In this document: in pieces, positions 32,601 through 44,100 of the stretch
Layout: each line of letters begins with the position of its first letter
Numbering within the stretch: position 1 is the first letter of the stretch
Assembly: GCA_007449985.2 (NCBI GenBank)
Contig: VIIQ02000559.1
Coordinates: 402,501-466,500, forward strand
DNA from: Desmodesmus armatus
Taxonomy: Eukaryota; Chlorophyta; Chlorophyceae; Sphaeropleales; Scenedesmaceae
Reading direction: 5' to 3'
DNA: 64,000 nucleotides
Position numbers and translations under genes: made by a program
The notes under the pieces: generated by a model
The model's database searches: none
What the model saw: only the letters and a program-made list of their open reading frames with translations
What the model was told of the DNA's origin: nothing

Positions 32601-35600
32601 TGTACCCACCACCAGGATAAAGCCAGGGCATGGCAAGGGCAGACACACCCATGGTGGTCTAGATGGAACAGGGTGGGTGACGGCAAGGGTCAGCATAATC
32701 GAGCATATGAGACTCTTGTTGGAAGTTGCACGAAGCCGCGCGCCGTACGACAGACACCACCTGAAACTTGAAGGAGGGTTGCGCAAAGTGGAGCCTCAAC
32801 ACACATGCAACACACCTACCCACCTGCCCAAGTTGCCATGTGCCCTCTGAGCCGCCCTCTAGCGCAGCATGCACCTCCCAGAGTGCGCCACACACGATGC
32901 CTTTGATAAACCCACGGCTGCTGATCAGCCTCAGGGGTAAAGCCTCGGACGTCCGTTTGACCTGCACATGCACCACACCCCATCACTTGGGTTGCATCAC
33001 AAGCACTGTCACAGCAGCGCCAGCGTAATGGGTCAAGGGTCAAGCCGAATGCAAGGTGTCAAACCGGTATATACTCCACTCTGGCCCGGCGGTTTCGAGC
33101 CCTGCTTAGCTTGAAGCACAACTCAGCGGGACAAAGCAAAGCCAACAACAGAGTGGCAGCACAGTGGGGGTATTGTGACATGCTCCAAGCACATCCCGCC
33201 CCACCGGCCCCACTTACGGCACAAACAGTTATACAGGAAAACATGTGCAAAGCGACACGCAGTCAAAGAATCCAGGCTGACTTACCAGCTGGAAAGCAGC
33301 TTCCACTGCTTCGAGAAGGAGCTGCTTGGCTGCAGTCCACGCACCAGAGTTGGGCCAGGCGGCTGTAGCCCATGCACGCTCGTCCTGTGTCAGCAACACT
33401 GTGAAGGCTGCACTGCACCTGCAATCCAGTTCGTCTTCGTCCCCGGCTGCATCACCCTTGCTGAGCAAGGGAAGCCCCGTAGCAGGCAGCTGCTCCTGCA
33501 ACCTGCGCAGTCATGAGCAGAAGGCATCAGGAAGTTGTGAACGTGAGAGAGGTCGAGGGGAGGAGCGTGCAGAGCTCAGCCTGTGACGCATGCTGTGCTG
33601 GGTCCGTGATTCAAGCAGCAGAGAGAAAGCAGTCCTAGTACAGTATTGCCATGCTCGCAAACACGTCAGAACACGTTTTGTGGGACGCTGCCCGGCAAGA
33701 ACCCCAACACAGCCGGGTTGCATCTAGATGACCTACATGCTGAATCCAGGGAAATCTCTTGAGTGCATGCAGTACAGTGGGAGGGGATCCCAAATCTCAG
33801 CAGTAGCCAGCAAGACAAGGTCATGAGGGTGCCCCAAAAAAGCCTGTCGCACCCCAGTCTCTCAGGTCAGGTGTGGGACCGTGCAAGGAACCCCAAGCAA
33901 CCTTGCCCCTACCTGCTTCCAGCCTCAACGCCTTCCTGGCTGTACGGCGCCCTCATCAGCAGCAGCACCCACTGCATGGCTGCCGGCGCTGGCATGCTGT
34001 TGAAGTGTGCTGGAACCGCGGCTGGTGAGAAGTCCCTCATCGCCTGCTGAGTGGCAGCCTCTACTGCAGGGCAGGCAATGCCCATTTGCTGCAACCTGGA
34101 TGTGTCGACCTTTCCGGCCAGCAACCGCCGCCAGATGCCAAGGAAACTCTCAAAGGCCTGCAGGATGCTGCTGGGCAAGGCTGTTGGCTGGGGTAGACCA
34201 CTGCTGCTGCTGCTGGCTTGGCTGCTGCTGCTGGAAGCAGACGCCGTAGCTGCTGTTACTGCTGTGGGGCTAGAATGCTGCGGCTCCTGAGCTGACGCAG
34301 AGGCAGCAGCCCCAAACCCTGGGCTGCATTGCTCCCCATCAGGAGGATCGGAAGGACAATCCCCAGCCTCTGAGGATGCCGCGCTGCTGCCAGGCCCACC
34401 ACCCTTCAACCGCAGCACAGGGGCACAGGAACTGCCAGACGAGCTGGCGTCTGCTGCCGCACGAACAGCAGGAGCCAAACGGGTGACCTTGGGCAGCTTC
34501 CCTTGCTGCCGCATTTGCGCCACCACAAGCGCGTGCGTCAGAATGTCCTGCTGACATTCACGGGCAGAGGCCTGGTCCCCCAAGCACACCACCAACTGTG
34601 CCACGTTGCTTGCCAGCTGCAGCACAGCCTGCTCATTCTCCCACCCAAACTCTGCCATAAAGTTGGCCAGAACTTCCCACAGGAGCTCCCACGGCCCACC
34701 CACGTGAGCGTGAGTAGTAGCCATGCCAACCTTTAGCAGGAGGCCTAGCTGCCCCACACTCTTTGCACCCAGTGCCTGGCCTAGACCCGCCAGGTTGGGG
34801 TCCACTTCCCCGCTGTGCTGAGCTTCCCTCAGGAGGCTTATGAAATGTGCTAGGCTGCTGCGTAGCTTCTCCCACCGCTGGACATCACCTGCAGGCCCCT
34901 GGGGTTCTTGCTCCCTGGCGCAGAAGCCTGCTGGCTGCTGCTGCTGGCTGCGAAGGCAGCCACTGCCGTCCTGCTGCTGCTGCCTGCTCCTGCTGCCGCC
35001 GTGCTTTGGCTGCTGCTGCTGCTGGTGCTGCTGGCAGCAGCAGCTCTTGATTCAGCAGCAGCCGCAGAGCCTGGTTTGTTGAGAAATCCTGTCTGCAATG
35101 CTTCAAAGCGGTGCTGATCTTCTGTGGCACGTTGCAAGGCTGGCAGGTGGGGCTCACCCTGCTGTCTCTGCAGGAAAGGTAGCTGCTCTCGCTGCTGTGA
35201 CATGCCGTGCTCCTGCATTTGCTGCTCCAACCTGGCCCACCCACGTTCTAGGATGCTACGTGCTGCAAGGGCTGCAGCATCGGCTAATGCTGGGTCATCC
35301 AAAGGGTTGGTCATCCGCACCACGAATTCTGGGTCTCGCCTGCAGAACAGGCGAGGGACACACAAGACACACAAAGTGAGAGATAAGAAGGCTCGGTGCA
35401 TGCCCACGGTTGGATGGAGGTGTGCTAGCTGACCGTGTGAGCAGCACACTGGCAGTACAGATGGCCCCCCAGCATGCAAACAGCAGCAGGCACCACAGCA
35501 CGGGGGACAGGTAAGCTGCAATGTCCACACACTTGTGTAAGGACACGGCCGCAGACATGGTCTGCTGCTCACGTATGCTGCGCATGCCAACAGCTGGCCA

Positions 35601-36000
35601 GGTGGCCGGTCCTGCTGTCCTGCTCTGCTGAGGTCTCAAGGCTAGCAACTGCCAGTGCTGCTCAAGGTTGAACCATACCAAGGCGTCTGGTACAAACCAC
35701 TGGCTGTTGCAGCACTCAGCATGCAGCTTTTTCACACAACGAAAGAGCTGGCATTGACTGCTGCTGACTTGATGAGGTGTGCCGGATAGCGCACTCCGCA
35801 CACTGGCTTGCAGGCAAGGTTAGGTATGCAAGGTCACCAGCAGTTCAGCACTGCGGCATCTTCCTGCAACCTACATGTACACCAGCAGGAGCCTGCAGAC
35901 AGACAAGGGATGTGCATCCTGCGTGCGCCACTGCTGCGTCAGGTGCATCACCAGCAGCAGGTTGCGCTGCACCTGAGCCAGGCACAGCTGCCACGCCTCA

Positions 36001-36033
<33 letters not shown>

Positions 36034-38957
36034 CGCTCCTGCTGCTGCTGAGTGGCGTTGCCGGTGCTGAGGCTGGTGCAGTCAGGACTGTGAACGGCAC
36101 TGCAGCCTGGACTGTCGGCAGGTTGTCCCAGCAGGCAAATCTCTGCTGGCAGCTGATCCCTTGCCTGTGCCAGCAGCTGCATGCAGTGGCAGTGTAGGCT
36201 GGCCAGCAGCTGAGTCCTGCCCTCCTGGCAAGGCCCTACCTTCCACCTACAGCACAAAGCGCCCAGGAAAAAGGTGCACAAAGAGAATGGAACAGCATTG
36301 AAACAGCACATTGGGGTGTCTGCGATGCCTAGGTGCTGCCACGGCTGTCGGATATTACAACAGCAAACCGAGCAACAGTGACAGTAGGTACTTTGGCGTC
36401 AGCAGCCACACTCGCCAAGCATCACAGTACAGTGCAACAAAGTTCAACAAAGTGCAAGACAACACAGTGCAATACAATGCAGAGCCTGTACAGTGCTCTT
36501 CATATGTGAGGGCTTATCAGCTGTGCAAGGACCCTAGGATCACAGTCTATGTGTCATCAACATGATACTGCAGGCCTAGTGTACACTGCCAACTGCCAAA
36601 GCACTACACTACCGCCACTTACTCCTGCATCCACTCAGCAAAGCGTCCTTGAAAGGCACACAGCAGCACATCCAGCAGCTGCCTCAAGGCCTCAGCAGGG
36701 TGTGGCCCCTCCTGCACATGCTGCTGATCCCGCTGGCTGCCGATCCCTGAGCGGTCCTGCTGCCCTCCCTCCTGCTGCTGCTGTTGCCGCCCTCCTGCTG
36801 CTGTCCATCTTGCTGCTGTTTTTGCTGCTGCTGTCCCTCCTGCTGCCCCTCCTGCTGCTGGCCGGCTGTGGCCCCCACGCCCTGCTGTCGCTCGAAGTCC
36901 TGCTGCTGGTGCTGGGCTTCACCTTGAGGTGCTCCTGCTGCCGCTGCTGATGCGTGCTGAGACTGGCCTGCACCTACGCAGCCCACTGCTTTCAACACCC
37001 AAGACAGCACATAGCCCACAGGATCCTCATCTTCCGCCAGCTGTGGCAGCTCAGAGCCACGCACTGCACTGCAGCACTTGCGCAGAAGGTGCAGGATGGC
37101 CTCCCCCAGGCTGTCAGCCTGCTCTGCTGCCTCGTAAGCATGCCACCAAAGGTGCCGGTGAATGGGTGTCAGCTGTGAGACCTGAGCCAGTAGGGTCCCC
37201 ACTGCCCTGGCGGCATTGGACTGCTGCAAGGAAACCTGTTGTTGCAGCAGGAGGAGGGGCAGGCAGCAAGTGACGGTTTTTGCAGAGGTACAAGGGGCTG
37301 GTGCTTGGGAATGCAATCATGTCACTGAATGACACAAGGTTGCTGGCGGAGCTGCCTGTCCAGCAGTGTCAGCTGGCAGGGCATTGGCTGTGCTGCACCG
37401 AGCAGTGCGCATGCCGGCCATAGCTGCCAACACTAGATCGGAGCTGGCAATGCTGATTGCATGAATATATGGTGGAGGATACAGCTCCAAAAGCCAGGCC
37501 AGCTGCTCACCTCTGCTTGCTTTGTCCCTATGACCTCCATTGACCCATGCTGCTGCCCATCAGCAGCGAACAAGCACGGGAGGTGCTGGGCAAACAGCAA
37601 GCATGGCAGAGCACGGGCTGGCAGAACACCAGCATGCTGGATCTCCTGCTGCAATTGCACAAGATGCTGCTGGCTGCTGCAAGGAAACTTCCCGTGCTGC
37701 CGTGCAAGCTGCAGGAGCGTGCTGGCAGGAGAGGTCAGCACAGCAGCAGCCTGGCAAGCTGCCTGCAGATGCAACTTGCACTGCTGCTCCAGCTGCGGCT
37801 GTGGCTGTGGCCGTGGCTGTGGCTGCTCCTGCTTGTCATGCAGCTGCTCCATCGTGCTGGCTAGCTGCTGCTGCTGCTCCTGCAGCTCTGCCTCTGCTGA
37901 TGCAAGCTGCTGGGCCATCTTGAGCATTGACAGCAGGGTGGCGGTGTGCAGGGGCGTGTCCAGCTGGCCACTGCAGACAGCGACAGCAGGCATGCAGGCG
38001 TTTGGCACATGCAGCATGTGACGGGGCTGATTCCAAGGCTGACCGCAGACACAGGCTGTGCAAGGCCGGTCTGCTGCTGGCATGGTACACCCCTGTGGTG
38101 GCATGATACAGTTGCTCCCTTACCAGCTGTCCAGCATAGCCCTGTCAGTCCATGCAGTGCCAAGAAACGTCCTGTGCCAGAGCAACCACACCTCTGATCT
38201 TGCAGCGCAGGGCATGCCAGCACCAGCAGGATGTCGCCCATGCAGGACAGCTGCTGGTGGGGGGTCATCAGCTGGAACAGCAGCTCGTAGCTGCTGCTGA
38301 GCTGCACCAGCTGCTCCAGGGGGTCAAACATCACCCGATAGTACCACCACAGCGACACACGCCGCAGCAGTCGCAGCAGCAAGCTGTCGAATGCCGGTTG
38401 CTTGTTGCCCTGCTGCTGAGGTTCCAGCTGCTGCAGTAGTGCTTGCATACCAGCAAAGCCTGGGTTTCTATTGCTGTTGCTGAAGGCAAGGGCATGGAGC
38501 AGGGACTTGAGTGTAGCCTTCTGGGTGTTGGCTGGGGCATCTGGGCCGAATGCGCCAGGTTCCTGCTGCTGCAGGCAGCGCTCAAAGTGCTGCTCTGCTT
38601 TGCTCTTGTTGCACTCAGTGCCTGAAAGCTTGGACAGCAGCTGTTCGCCTTGGCCTGCATGACAACAGCACAGCAGAAACAGGGCACCCACCCTCTGGCC
38701 CCCACACTATCGCTGGCTTTCTGAACCTTGGATGTGTCCCTAACCCTCATCTCACCACAGCAATCGGTGATGGGTTGCACCCAAATGGTGCAAACGCTAT
38801 GGCGGTTGCTGTCATTCTATCTGATTATCACTGTTGCTTCACTTGTCCACCCACCTGTGAGGCACTGCTGTTGCTGCTGGTGTAGTGCATCAGGGCACAC
38901 AAACAGCGTCTGCAGCTCCTCCTCTACCCTTTGCCTGAAAGAGGTCCTTGCAGCCAT
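26568..38957 (-). CDS. P2: giant 14-exon MYND-finger paralogue, three apparent frameshifts
   Basis: Exons from 5' to 3': 38957-38855, 38654-38192, 37970-37511, 37235-36623, 36246-35875, 35339-33913, 33502-33286, 32961-32824, 32247-32123, 31447-31087 (E10 and E11 fused), 30747-30565, 30187-28428, 28112-26908, 26673-26568. Phases equal those of P1. Total 7,533 nt; adding one base to each of E4, E6 and E13, whose lengths are each one short, gives 2,511 codons plus stop. All conserved blocks are present: MTPHQQLSCM, LDTPLHTATLL, VLRLKGGG, VPPSIRDLVGNG, MYND and SRSLWDL. The three frameshifts lie in CAG-rich low-complexity stretches. Either the gene is decaying or the consensus has lost single bases. 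There are no large insertions in its introns. Function unknown. Confidence 0.7.
26908..28112 (-). CDS. P2 E14, MYND zinc-finger exon
   Basis: Starts GYQPLQLLGQLLNLQLMAEG at acceptor TGTGCAG|GGT and ends NANC-TG|GTAAGG. The MYND ligands are complete: CDWC, then CRCCGAAQYCSQQCADA and HNANC. The conserved LPWLQLLARYHALL block sits in the middle. Ala/Gln-rich linkers differ from P1. Confidence 0.85.
28428..30187 (-). CDS. P2 E13, with an apparent 1-base deletion
   Basis: Starts LLSLFSSMQPPIAGLWFLLN at acceptor CTGCAG|TTG and ends RKQYVQ|GTGAGG. Length 1,760 is one base short of a multiple of three. The frame carrying the start runs to about 29544 or beyond, while the frame carrying PWHVQRMRTLVARQQQLNQ and VPPSIRDLVGNG opens only after a TAG at 29544-29546. 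The switch therefore lies between about 29430 and 29544. Confidence 0.7.
30800..31010 (+). pseudogene. Possible Ty3-type integrase fragment in P2 intron
   Basis: In the intron between the fused E10/E11 and E12, a plus-strand frame contains FHLNMVGPFEPSLPSQSPKG followed by TPLILT, similar in shape to the D-x-x-GP...KG-x-x-Y-I-L-T core of retroelement integrases. The aspartate is replaced by Asn. Short and unsupported by flanking repeats. Confidence 0.2.
31087..31447 (-). CDS. P2 fused E10/E11 exon
   Basis: Acceptor CTCAAG|G, donor GCACAG|GTAAGC. It reads TWADFRLDAWRKCMKSGYTI (E10), then through 27 bases where P1 and P3 have an intron, into RFAKILLKFQKLLP and PFWGVLQHGFNL (E11). The 27-base link begins GTACAT and ends TTGCAG, so both old splice sites are still visible, but it is open in frame and far too short to be spliced. 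Confidence 0.7.
32018..32037. repeat. AATTC short tandem repeat in P2 intron 9
   Basis: Four copies of a pentanucleotide (tcaat/aattc) in an AT-rich patch of the intron between E9 and the fused E10/E11. Confidence 0.8.
32824..33502 (-). CDS. P2 exons E7 and E8
   Basis: E7 33502-33286 encodes LQEQLPATGLPLLSKGDAAG and a helical end, AVEAAFQL|GTAAGT. E8 32961-32824 encodes VKRTSEALPLRLISSRGFIK and ends TWQLGQ|GTGGGT. Assignment rests on position, phase and splice sites more than on sequence identity, which is weak here. Confidence 0.6.
33913..35339 (-). CDS. P2 E6, with VLRLKGGG motif and an apparent 1-base deletion
   Basis: Starts RDPEFVVRMTNPLDDPALAD and ends EAGS-AG|GTAGGG. Length is one base short of the expected phase. 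The first half is open in one frame to 34850, while the second half (DVQRWEKLRSSLAHFISLL, then VGQLGLLLKVGMA) is in another; the switch lies in a CAG-rich stretch at about 34870-35080. The VLRLKGGG motif is at 34395-34418, inside Ser/Ala disorder as in P1. Confidence 0.7.
35875..37235 (-). CDS. P2 exons E4 and E5; E4 apparently frameshifted
   Basis: E4 37235-36623 starts VSLQQSNAARAVGTLLAQVS, passes EDPVGYVLSWVLKAV and a long Gln/Gly stretch, then needs a change of frame to reach HPAEALRQLLDVLL and WMQ-GA|GTAAGT. Its length is one base short of the expected phase. E5 36246-35875 starts WKVGPCQEGRTQLLASLHC, includes a Gln run and REAWQLCLAQVQRNLLLVM. Confidence 0.7.
37511..38957 (-). CDS. P2 exons E1 to E3
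   Basis: E1 38957-38855 encodes MAARTSFRQRVEEELQTLFV ending CLT-G|GTGGGT. E2 38654-38192 carries AFGPDAPAN, RLLRRVSLWWYYRVMFDPLE and LMTPHQQLSCMGDILLVLAC. E3 37970-37511 carries LDTPLHTATLLSMLKMAQQL and a Gln-rich coiled coil with QPQPRPQPQPQ. These blocks are about as close to P3 as to P1. Confidence 0.85.
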
Positions 38958-39752
38958 GCCGGATCTGGCTGTGTGAGCTGACTATCACGGCATGTTCTAT
39001 ATCCCGTAAAAATGCAGGAACTCAACCAAGCTGAATGATGCTTGTATAAGCCACTATTAGGATTGCTGAAACCTTGCGAATGCCCAGACTGGAGTTGCTG
39101 CGTCCGTGTCGTAGCTGAGTCACCAACCAAAGTTCAAGTGCTGACAGCTGGCATGTGTTCGAGCTGTGCGATCACAGAAAACCCTTTGACAGGACAACTG
39201 TGAAACAATTAAACTTCATTGGCTTCCGGGGGCATTGGTAGGCCCGTGACAGTTGCAGACGTGCCAGCCTGGCATCAACCCGTGGGTTTGCAGTCACTGA
39301 CAAGTTGTCAGCAGTGCACTGCCCCTTCAATTCTTCTTTGTTTGCAGGGAAGCACCAGGATAGATGAAAATAATGTGTCTGTAAACTTTGATTTTTAATG
39401 GCTGGCATGCTGAGTGCTAACAACACTGTGGCAAGGGCAGCGGGAGCTGATCAAAAAATAAAGAGCTTGCTCAGCACAAAGGATCGTTGACATAGTGAAA
39501 ACACCTCTCTGTATGGGACCAGTCTTTGTACTCGAAATGTGCATAACAAAGCGATACGAGCAGCACAGCCAGATTTCAACAATGATGAACCTGCCCGGCT
39601 CTGCCAGTCAACAGGGCAGCCTCACAAAAAAGCATCCCTCACAAAATCAAGAGGAGGTGCATCCTCCCAGCTTGCTCAGTGATGCACAGGTAACCAGAAC
39701 GACCGGAAACCAATGTACACACTGCAGAAAATCACTTGGCAGCAACTGCTGC
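38958..39752. other. P3-P2 intergenic spacer
   Basis: 795 bp between the P3 stop and the P2 ATG, containing P2 upstream sequence. An AT-rich patch lies at about 39340-39480. No coding sequence or repeat is supported. Confidence 0.5.
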
Positions 39753-40069
39753 TCACTGCGTGTGACTGCTTGTTTCAGCAGCACTCAGATCCCAAAGTGA
39801 GCGAGACCTGCTGCTGCTAGCGTGATGCTGGTACGCAGGCTGCTTCCAGCACACCCCATCGCACACCAGGGCTTGCAGGCGCCAGCAGTTGCTGTTGTGC
39901 ATCGGCTTGGCCGCATCAGCACACGCCTTGCTGCAGTACTGCGCAGCACCACAGCTGGGACAGCCCCATGAGCTCACCATGCCTGCATCACTGCTGCCTG
40001 GGGCTGGCAGGCCGTTCGCGCACCAATCGCAAGCGTGATCAGCCAGCAGCTTGACACGCACCTCGCTCG

Positions 40070-40117
<48 letters not shown>

Positions 40118-41120
40118 GACCAGAGACACTGCCCGTGCCGCCACCACTGCCACTATCACTGCATTCCTGCTGGGTGAAGTGCTGGTGAAGATGCTGCTGC
40201 CATGAACGTGGGTGGACCTGCACCAGCCGCTCAGCATGCAGCCAGAAGGCACATGTTTCCAACTGCTGTTCAAGCCCACAGGAGGACACATGCTGCTGCT
40301 GCTGCTGCTGGCTGGCAGCCCCAGCACCAGCCCTTCTCAGCGACTGCTGCAGGCCAGAGCCCCCAGCATCAGCCTTTCGCAGCGGCGGCTGCAGGCCTGG
40401 GGTCATGCCAATGGTGACAGGTGCTGCCACGACTGGCACGTTCACAAAGCCATTGTACTGTTCCTGTACGCTGCGACAGAGCTGCTGCGCCAGTGTAGGC
40501 AGCGGCGCTGCCAGAGACTGAAGCGCAACAGCCATCGCAAGGACGCGGCCCTGGGCAATGGAGGTAGGGTCAACCAGCGACTCTCCGCGGCTGCCGCTGC
40601 TGTTGCTGCGCGCCTCAGCTTCTTGTGTACAGCACCGTGCTGCGCCGTGCTGTGACTTGAGGTCACTGAAAGCATGGAAGCGAGCCAGCAGCTGCAGCCA
40701 CGGCAGCACACCCTCTGGGGCGCCTGGGAAGCTGCAACAAAGCTGTGCTGACAGATGCAGCAAGCTGGGCGTGTAAGTGCCAGGGGTCGCTGCAGCTGGG
40801 CTGCTGTTGCTGCTGCCATTCTGAGCAGGTCCTGTGCGAGCTGAAGTGCCGCTGCTGCCGCCGGGGGTGTTGCTGTCTCGCAAGTTGCTGCAAAACCCTT
40901 CAAGGTGCTGACTTACTCCCGGCTGCAGCGGCGCACCAGCTAGGGCAGCCGCTGCTGCAAAAACTGGCAGCATGCCCGACTCTGAAGCTGTGGTGTGCGT
41001 CGCCAGCATCGTTGCAATTTTCTGCGCTGAGTCCTGCTGCAGTTCTGTCAGAAGGTCCGGGGTGTCGGCCAGCAGCTGCAGCACCAGGAGGTGCCACAGC
41101 ATATCAGCTGCTTGATGCTT
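39753..41120 (-). CDS. P3 E14+E15, MYND exon fused with the tail exon
   Basis: Acceptor CTGTGCAG|AAG gives KHQAADMLWHLLVLQLLADT. The MYND ligands are complete (CDWC, then CPSCGAAQYCSKACADA, HNSNC). The frame continues without interruption through WRLQALVCDGVCWKQPAY and SRSRSLWDLS to a TGA. In P1, P2 and P4 a phase-2 intron splits the Trp/Gly codon after NANC; here it has been removed exactly, as expected from loss through a cDNA or precise deletion. A Ser run of about 14 precedes the finger. Confidence 0.85.
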
Positions 41121-44100
41121 CTGCACAGGATGCACACAAACACACAAGAGAGCAACAGAAACCGCATACACAAACGGCAGATGAGACTTGAGTCAAGTCA
41201 GTCAACATGACAGCGGTTCAAGACAGTAGTGTGAATCCGCAAGGGGAGTTATAGCATCACGAGCATCACAAGTCCCTGATGCTGGGCGGCACCAGCAGCA
41301 GGTCTGAGGCAAGGCTGCGGGTCAGGGTGGACCAGAGCACAGGGCTCGTGCACTCAGGGACAGAGGCAGCCGCAGCAGCAGTACCCCACGTGCCCTTCGG
41401 CGGCTTGGCCTGCTGCTGCTTGTGGTGGTGCGCTGCTGCTGCTTCATACCAGTGGCATGCTGCTGGCTTCAGCTGCTGCAGGACCTCCCACAGTAGCTGC
41501 CTGGTGCTGGTGCTAGGACTGGTGCCTCCTGCAGCTTGCTGCCCTTGCTGCTGCAGCTGTAGCTGCTGCTGCTGCTGCCGCACCCGGCCCAGCACTAGCT
41601 GCTGCATGAGTGTCCCATCCGCAGCAAACGTCTGCTGCAGGTGCTCTTGAACCTCAGCTACATGCTGCACCCTCTGCATCACAATGTTGAGGGAGGCTGT
41701 CAGGCTGCCCTGGGCCTCTGAGATGCGTCCAATCCAGGGCGCAAGGCTCTTGCCGCCAGAGAACTTGGCGAAGAAATAACTGAACACCCGGGGCACTGAG
41801 GGCGCATCATGCCCCTCAATAGCAGCAGCCGCTGCAGCAAGACTTAAGCCTGCGGCCTTACCCTGCTGCAGCCGTGCCAAGAGCTGTGTCAGCGGCCCGA
41901 TCAAGCAGCTCCCCTGCGCCTCCTTCACCACCCGCTGCTGCTGCTGTGCTGCCGTGCCAGCAGTAGATGACGTCAGCTGGTCACACAATGCTGCATGTCT
42001 GCGCACTGCTGCTGCCGCCGCCAGCTGCCGCTGACCCACGCTGTTCAGCACCCGCTGCCGCACCACCAGCAGCCGCAGCCGCTGCAGCTGCCACGGTCGA
42101 CAGCCGCCCCAGTCATACGACGCAAAGTGCCTCGCATAGCGCCGCCGCAGCCGCTGCTGGTGCCGCTCCAAGCTGCTGGCTGCCGGTAAAGCAGCCGCCG
42201 CTGCAGGACTGCTGCCGCACGTACCCTCGTCTGCATCCCCACCATCGCTGCAGCTACTGCTGTCGCCGCTGCGGTTTTCACCACTGGCATCGCTGCAGGA
42301 GCTAGTGCTGTCGTTCGGCAGGGGCCTCATCCCTAGGCTGCTGATGCTGTCCTTCTGCCAATCGGACGAATTCGGCGGCTGCAGGACCTGCTGCATGCAG
42401 CGCTGCCGCTCGGACTCAAGGGCCTGCTGCTGGTCCTGCAGCTGACGCGGCATGCTGCTAATCATGCTGTCGCAGAATTCCCGCTCCGCGGGAGGCAGCT
42501 CAGGGTCTTCCAGCATAGCCGCTATGCCATGCAGGTCTGCCTCCAACGTTTCCAGTAGTGCCTCCTCTTGAAGCGTCCCGGCGATGGCTGCCTGTGCTGC
42601 AGCTGTCACTGCTGCATCCTGGTGCGGGTCGTACTCCTGATGGGGTGGGAAACAGTAGGTCCTGTCTGCAAAGCAGCCGTCCTGCCGGATGGCATACCTA
42701 CAGGTGAAACAGACAACACAAGGAGTTGAACAGCCACCAACCCAGGGCATGGGCAGCATTTCAAGCAGCAGTAGTGAGCGCCAAATGTTTGTGTCAGAGT
42801 GAAATCACACGCGACTGCTGCTAAGCAGACGCCAATGCTGATCAGGTCCAAATTTGTCAGAACACACGACACACACACAGTATGCAAGATCAAGCACTGA
42901 CAAGCAACGGCTGCATGCGGTTGGCCCAACATCCGTCCTGCCGGCCGACATACCTGCTGCCGCCGTCAGATAAGCTGCTGCTGCTGCCACACTCCCCGTC
43001 TCTTGCACAAGCAGGCTGGGAGGTGCTGCCAGGCGGCTGCTGTACTGCAGCAGCATCTGCAACAGCTGCCTCTGCCGGTTTCCTGCTGGGCCGGCTGGAG
43101 AAGGGCCGCGCATAGAAAGTCCGCTCGATACCCTTTGCTCGCTCGTTGACCTCAATCTTCGTAGGTATCTCGGCAAAGGGCATGAGGAACCAGAAGCTGC
43201 ATATAGCTGGCTGCATGGCGCTGAAAGTTTCAAACATCTGCGTCCACCACACGCGCAATGAGGCAGGCATCCACGGCTCAGCAGCAAGCGGGAGGCATGC
43301 AGCAAATGATCGAGGCATACACCGACGGAACACACACAAGACCTGTGCGTTTGAAATGCACACCTATACACCAGCTGTAGCCAGTAGTACATCCCAGCGG
43401 GCCTGCCAAATTTGATGCTGGGTTGTGCGGGCTTAGCGAACAGTGGTGATCAGCTGGATAAGCGCGCAGGTAGTCCCCTCTTCTACCCAAAACATGCATG
43501 CAATACAGCCGCCCCGACGCAAACTGGGTTCGAACTTACTTGCTGTTGTGTGGAGCCATCCAGCAGCAGCGTCAGCGTGCCAAGAGCGGCGTCAGGCACC
43601 AACAAGTCTGGGATGAAGGGGCTGATGTGGCACACATGCCTCACCATGTCGGTCAGTAGCCTGTGGACCACCCGGACCACATCAAGGTGATAGCACTTGA
43701 TACTGTCGGTTCTGCCATCCATCTGCAACCAGACAAAATTGACCACTTTTTGATGTCTGACTGCGGCTGTCTGATTGCACACACATCCTTTGCAGTGTCT
43801 TGCTGGTGCCATACTATGTGTAGCTTGCCGGCCATGTATGCATGTGCTTGCGCGAACTTAAAACAACCACCGCATAAGTGTCCGTCTCCAGTCCAACCAT
43901 AACCACACCCCTATGCTACACACAGGAAAAATGCACGCTGGGGGTGCCCCTGTATGGATGCCATTGAGCCAGAGCCCCTTACAACCCGCACGCCGGTTGT
44001 GCCTAGCCCCTGTTCTATCCATGTCACTCAGTGATAAGAGCATCAACTTGCAACGTTGCAAGTGGTGTTAACACCACACCAGCACCACCCATCTGTGAAA

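Noticed and set aside
32460..32850. Plus-strand frame in P2 intron 8 as a gene
   Set aside because: No recognisable domain and it lies inside an intron between two well-supported exons; possibly an old insertion but nothing shows it.
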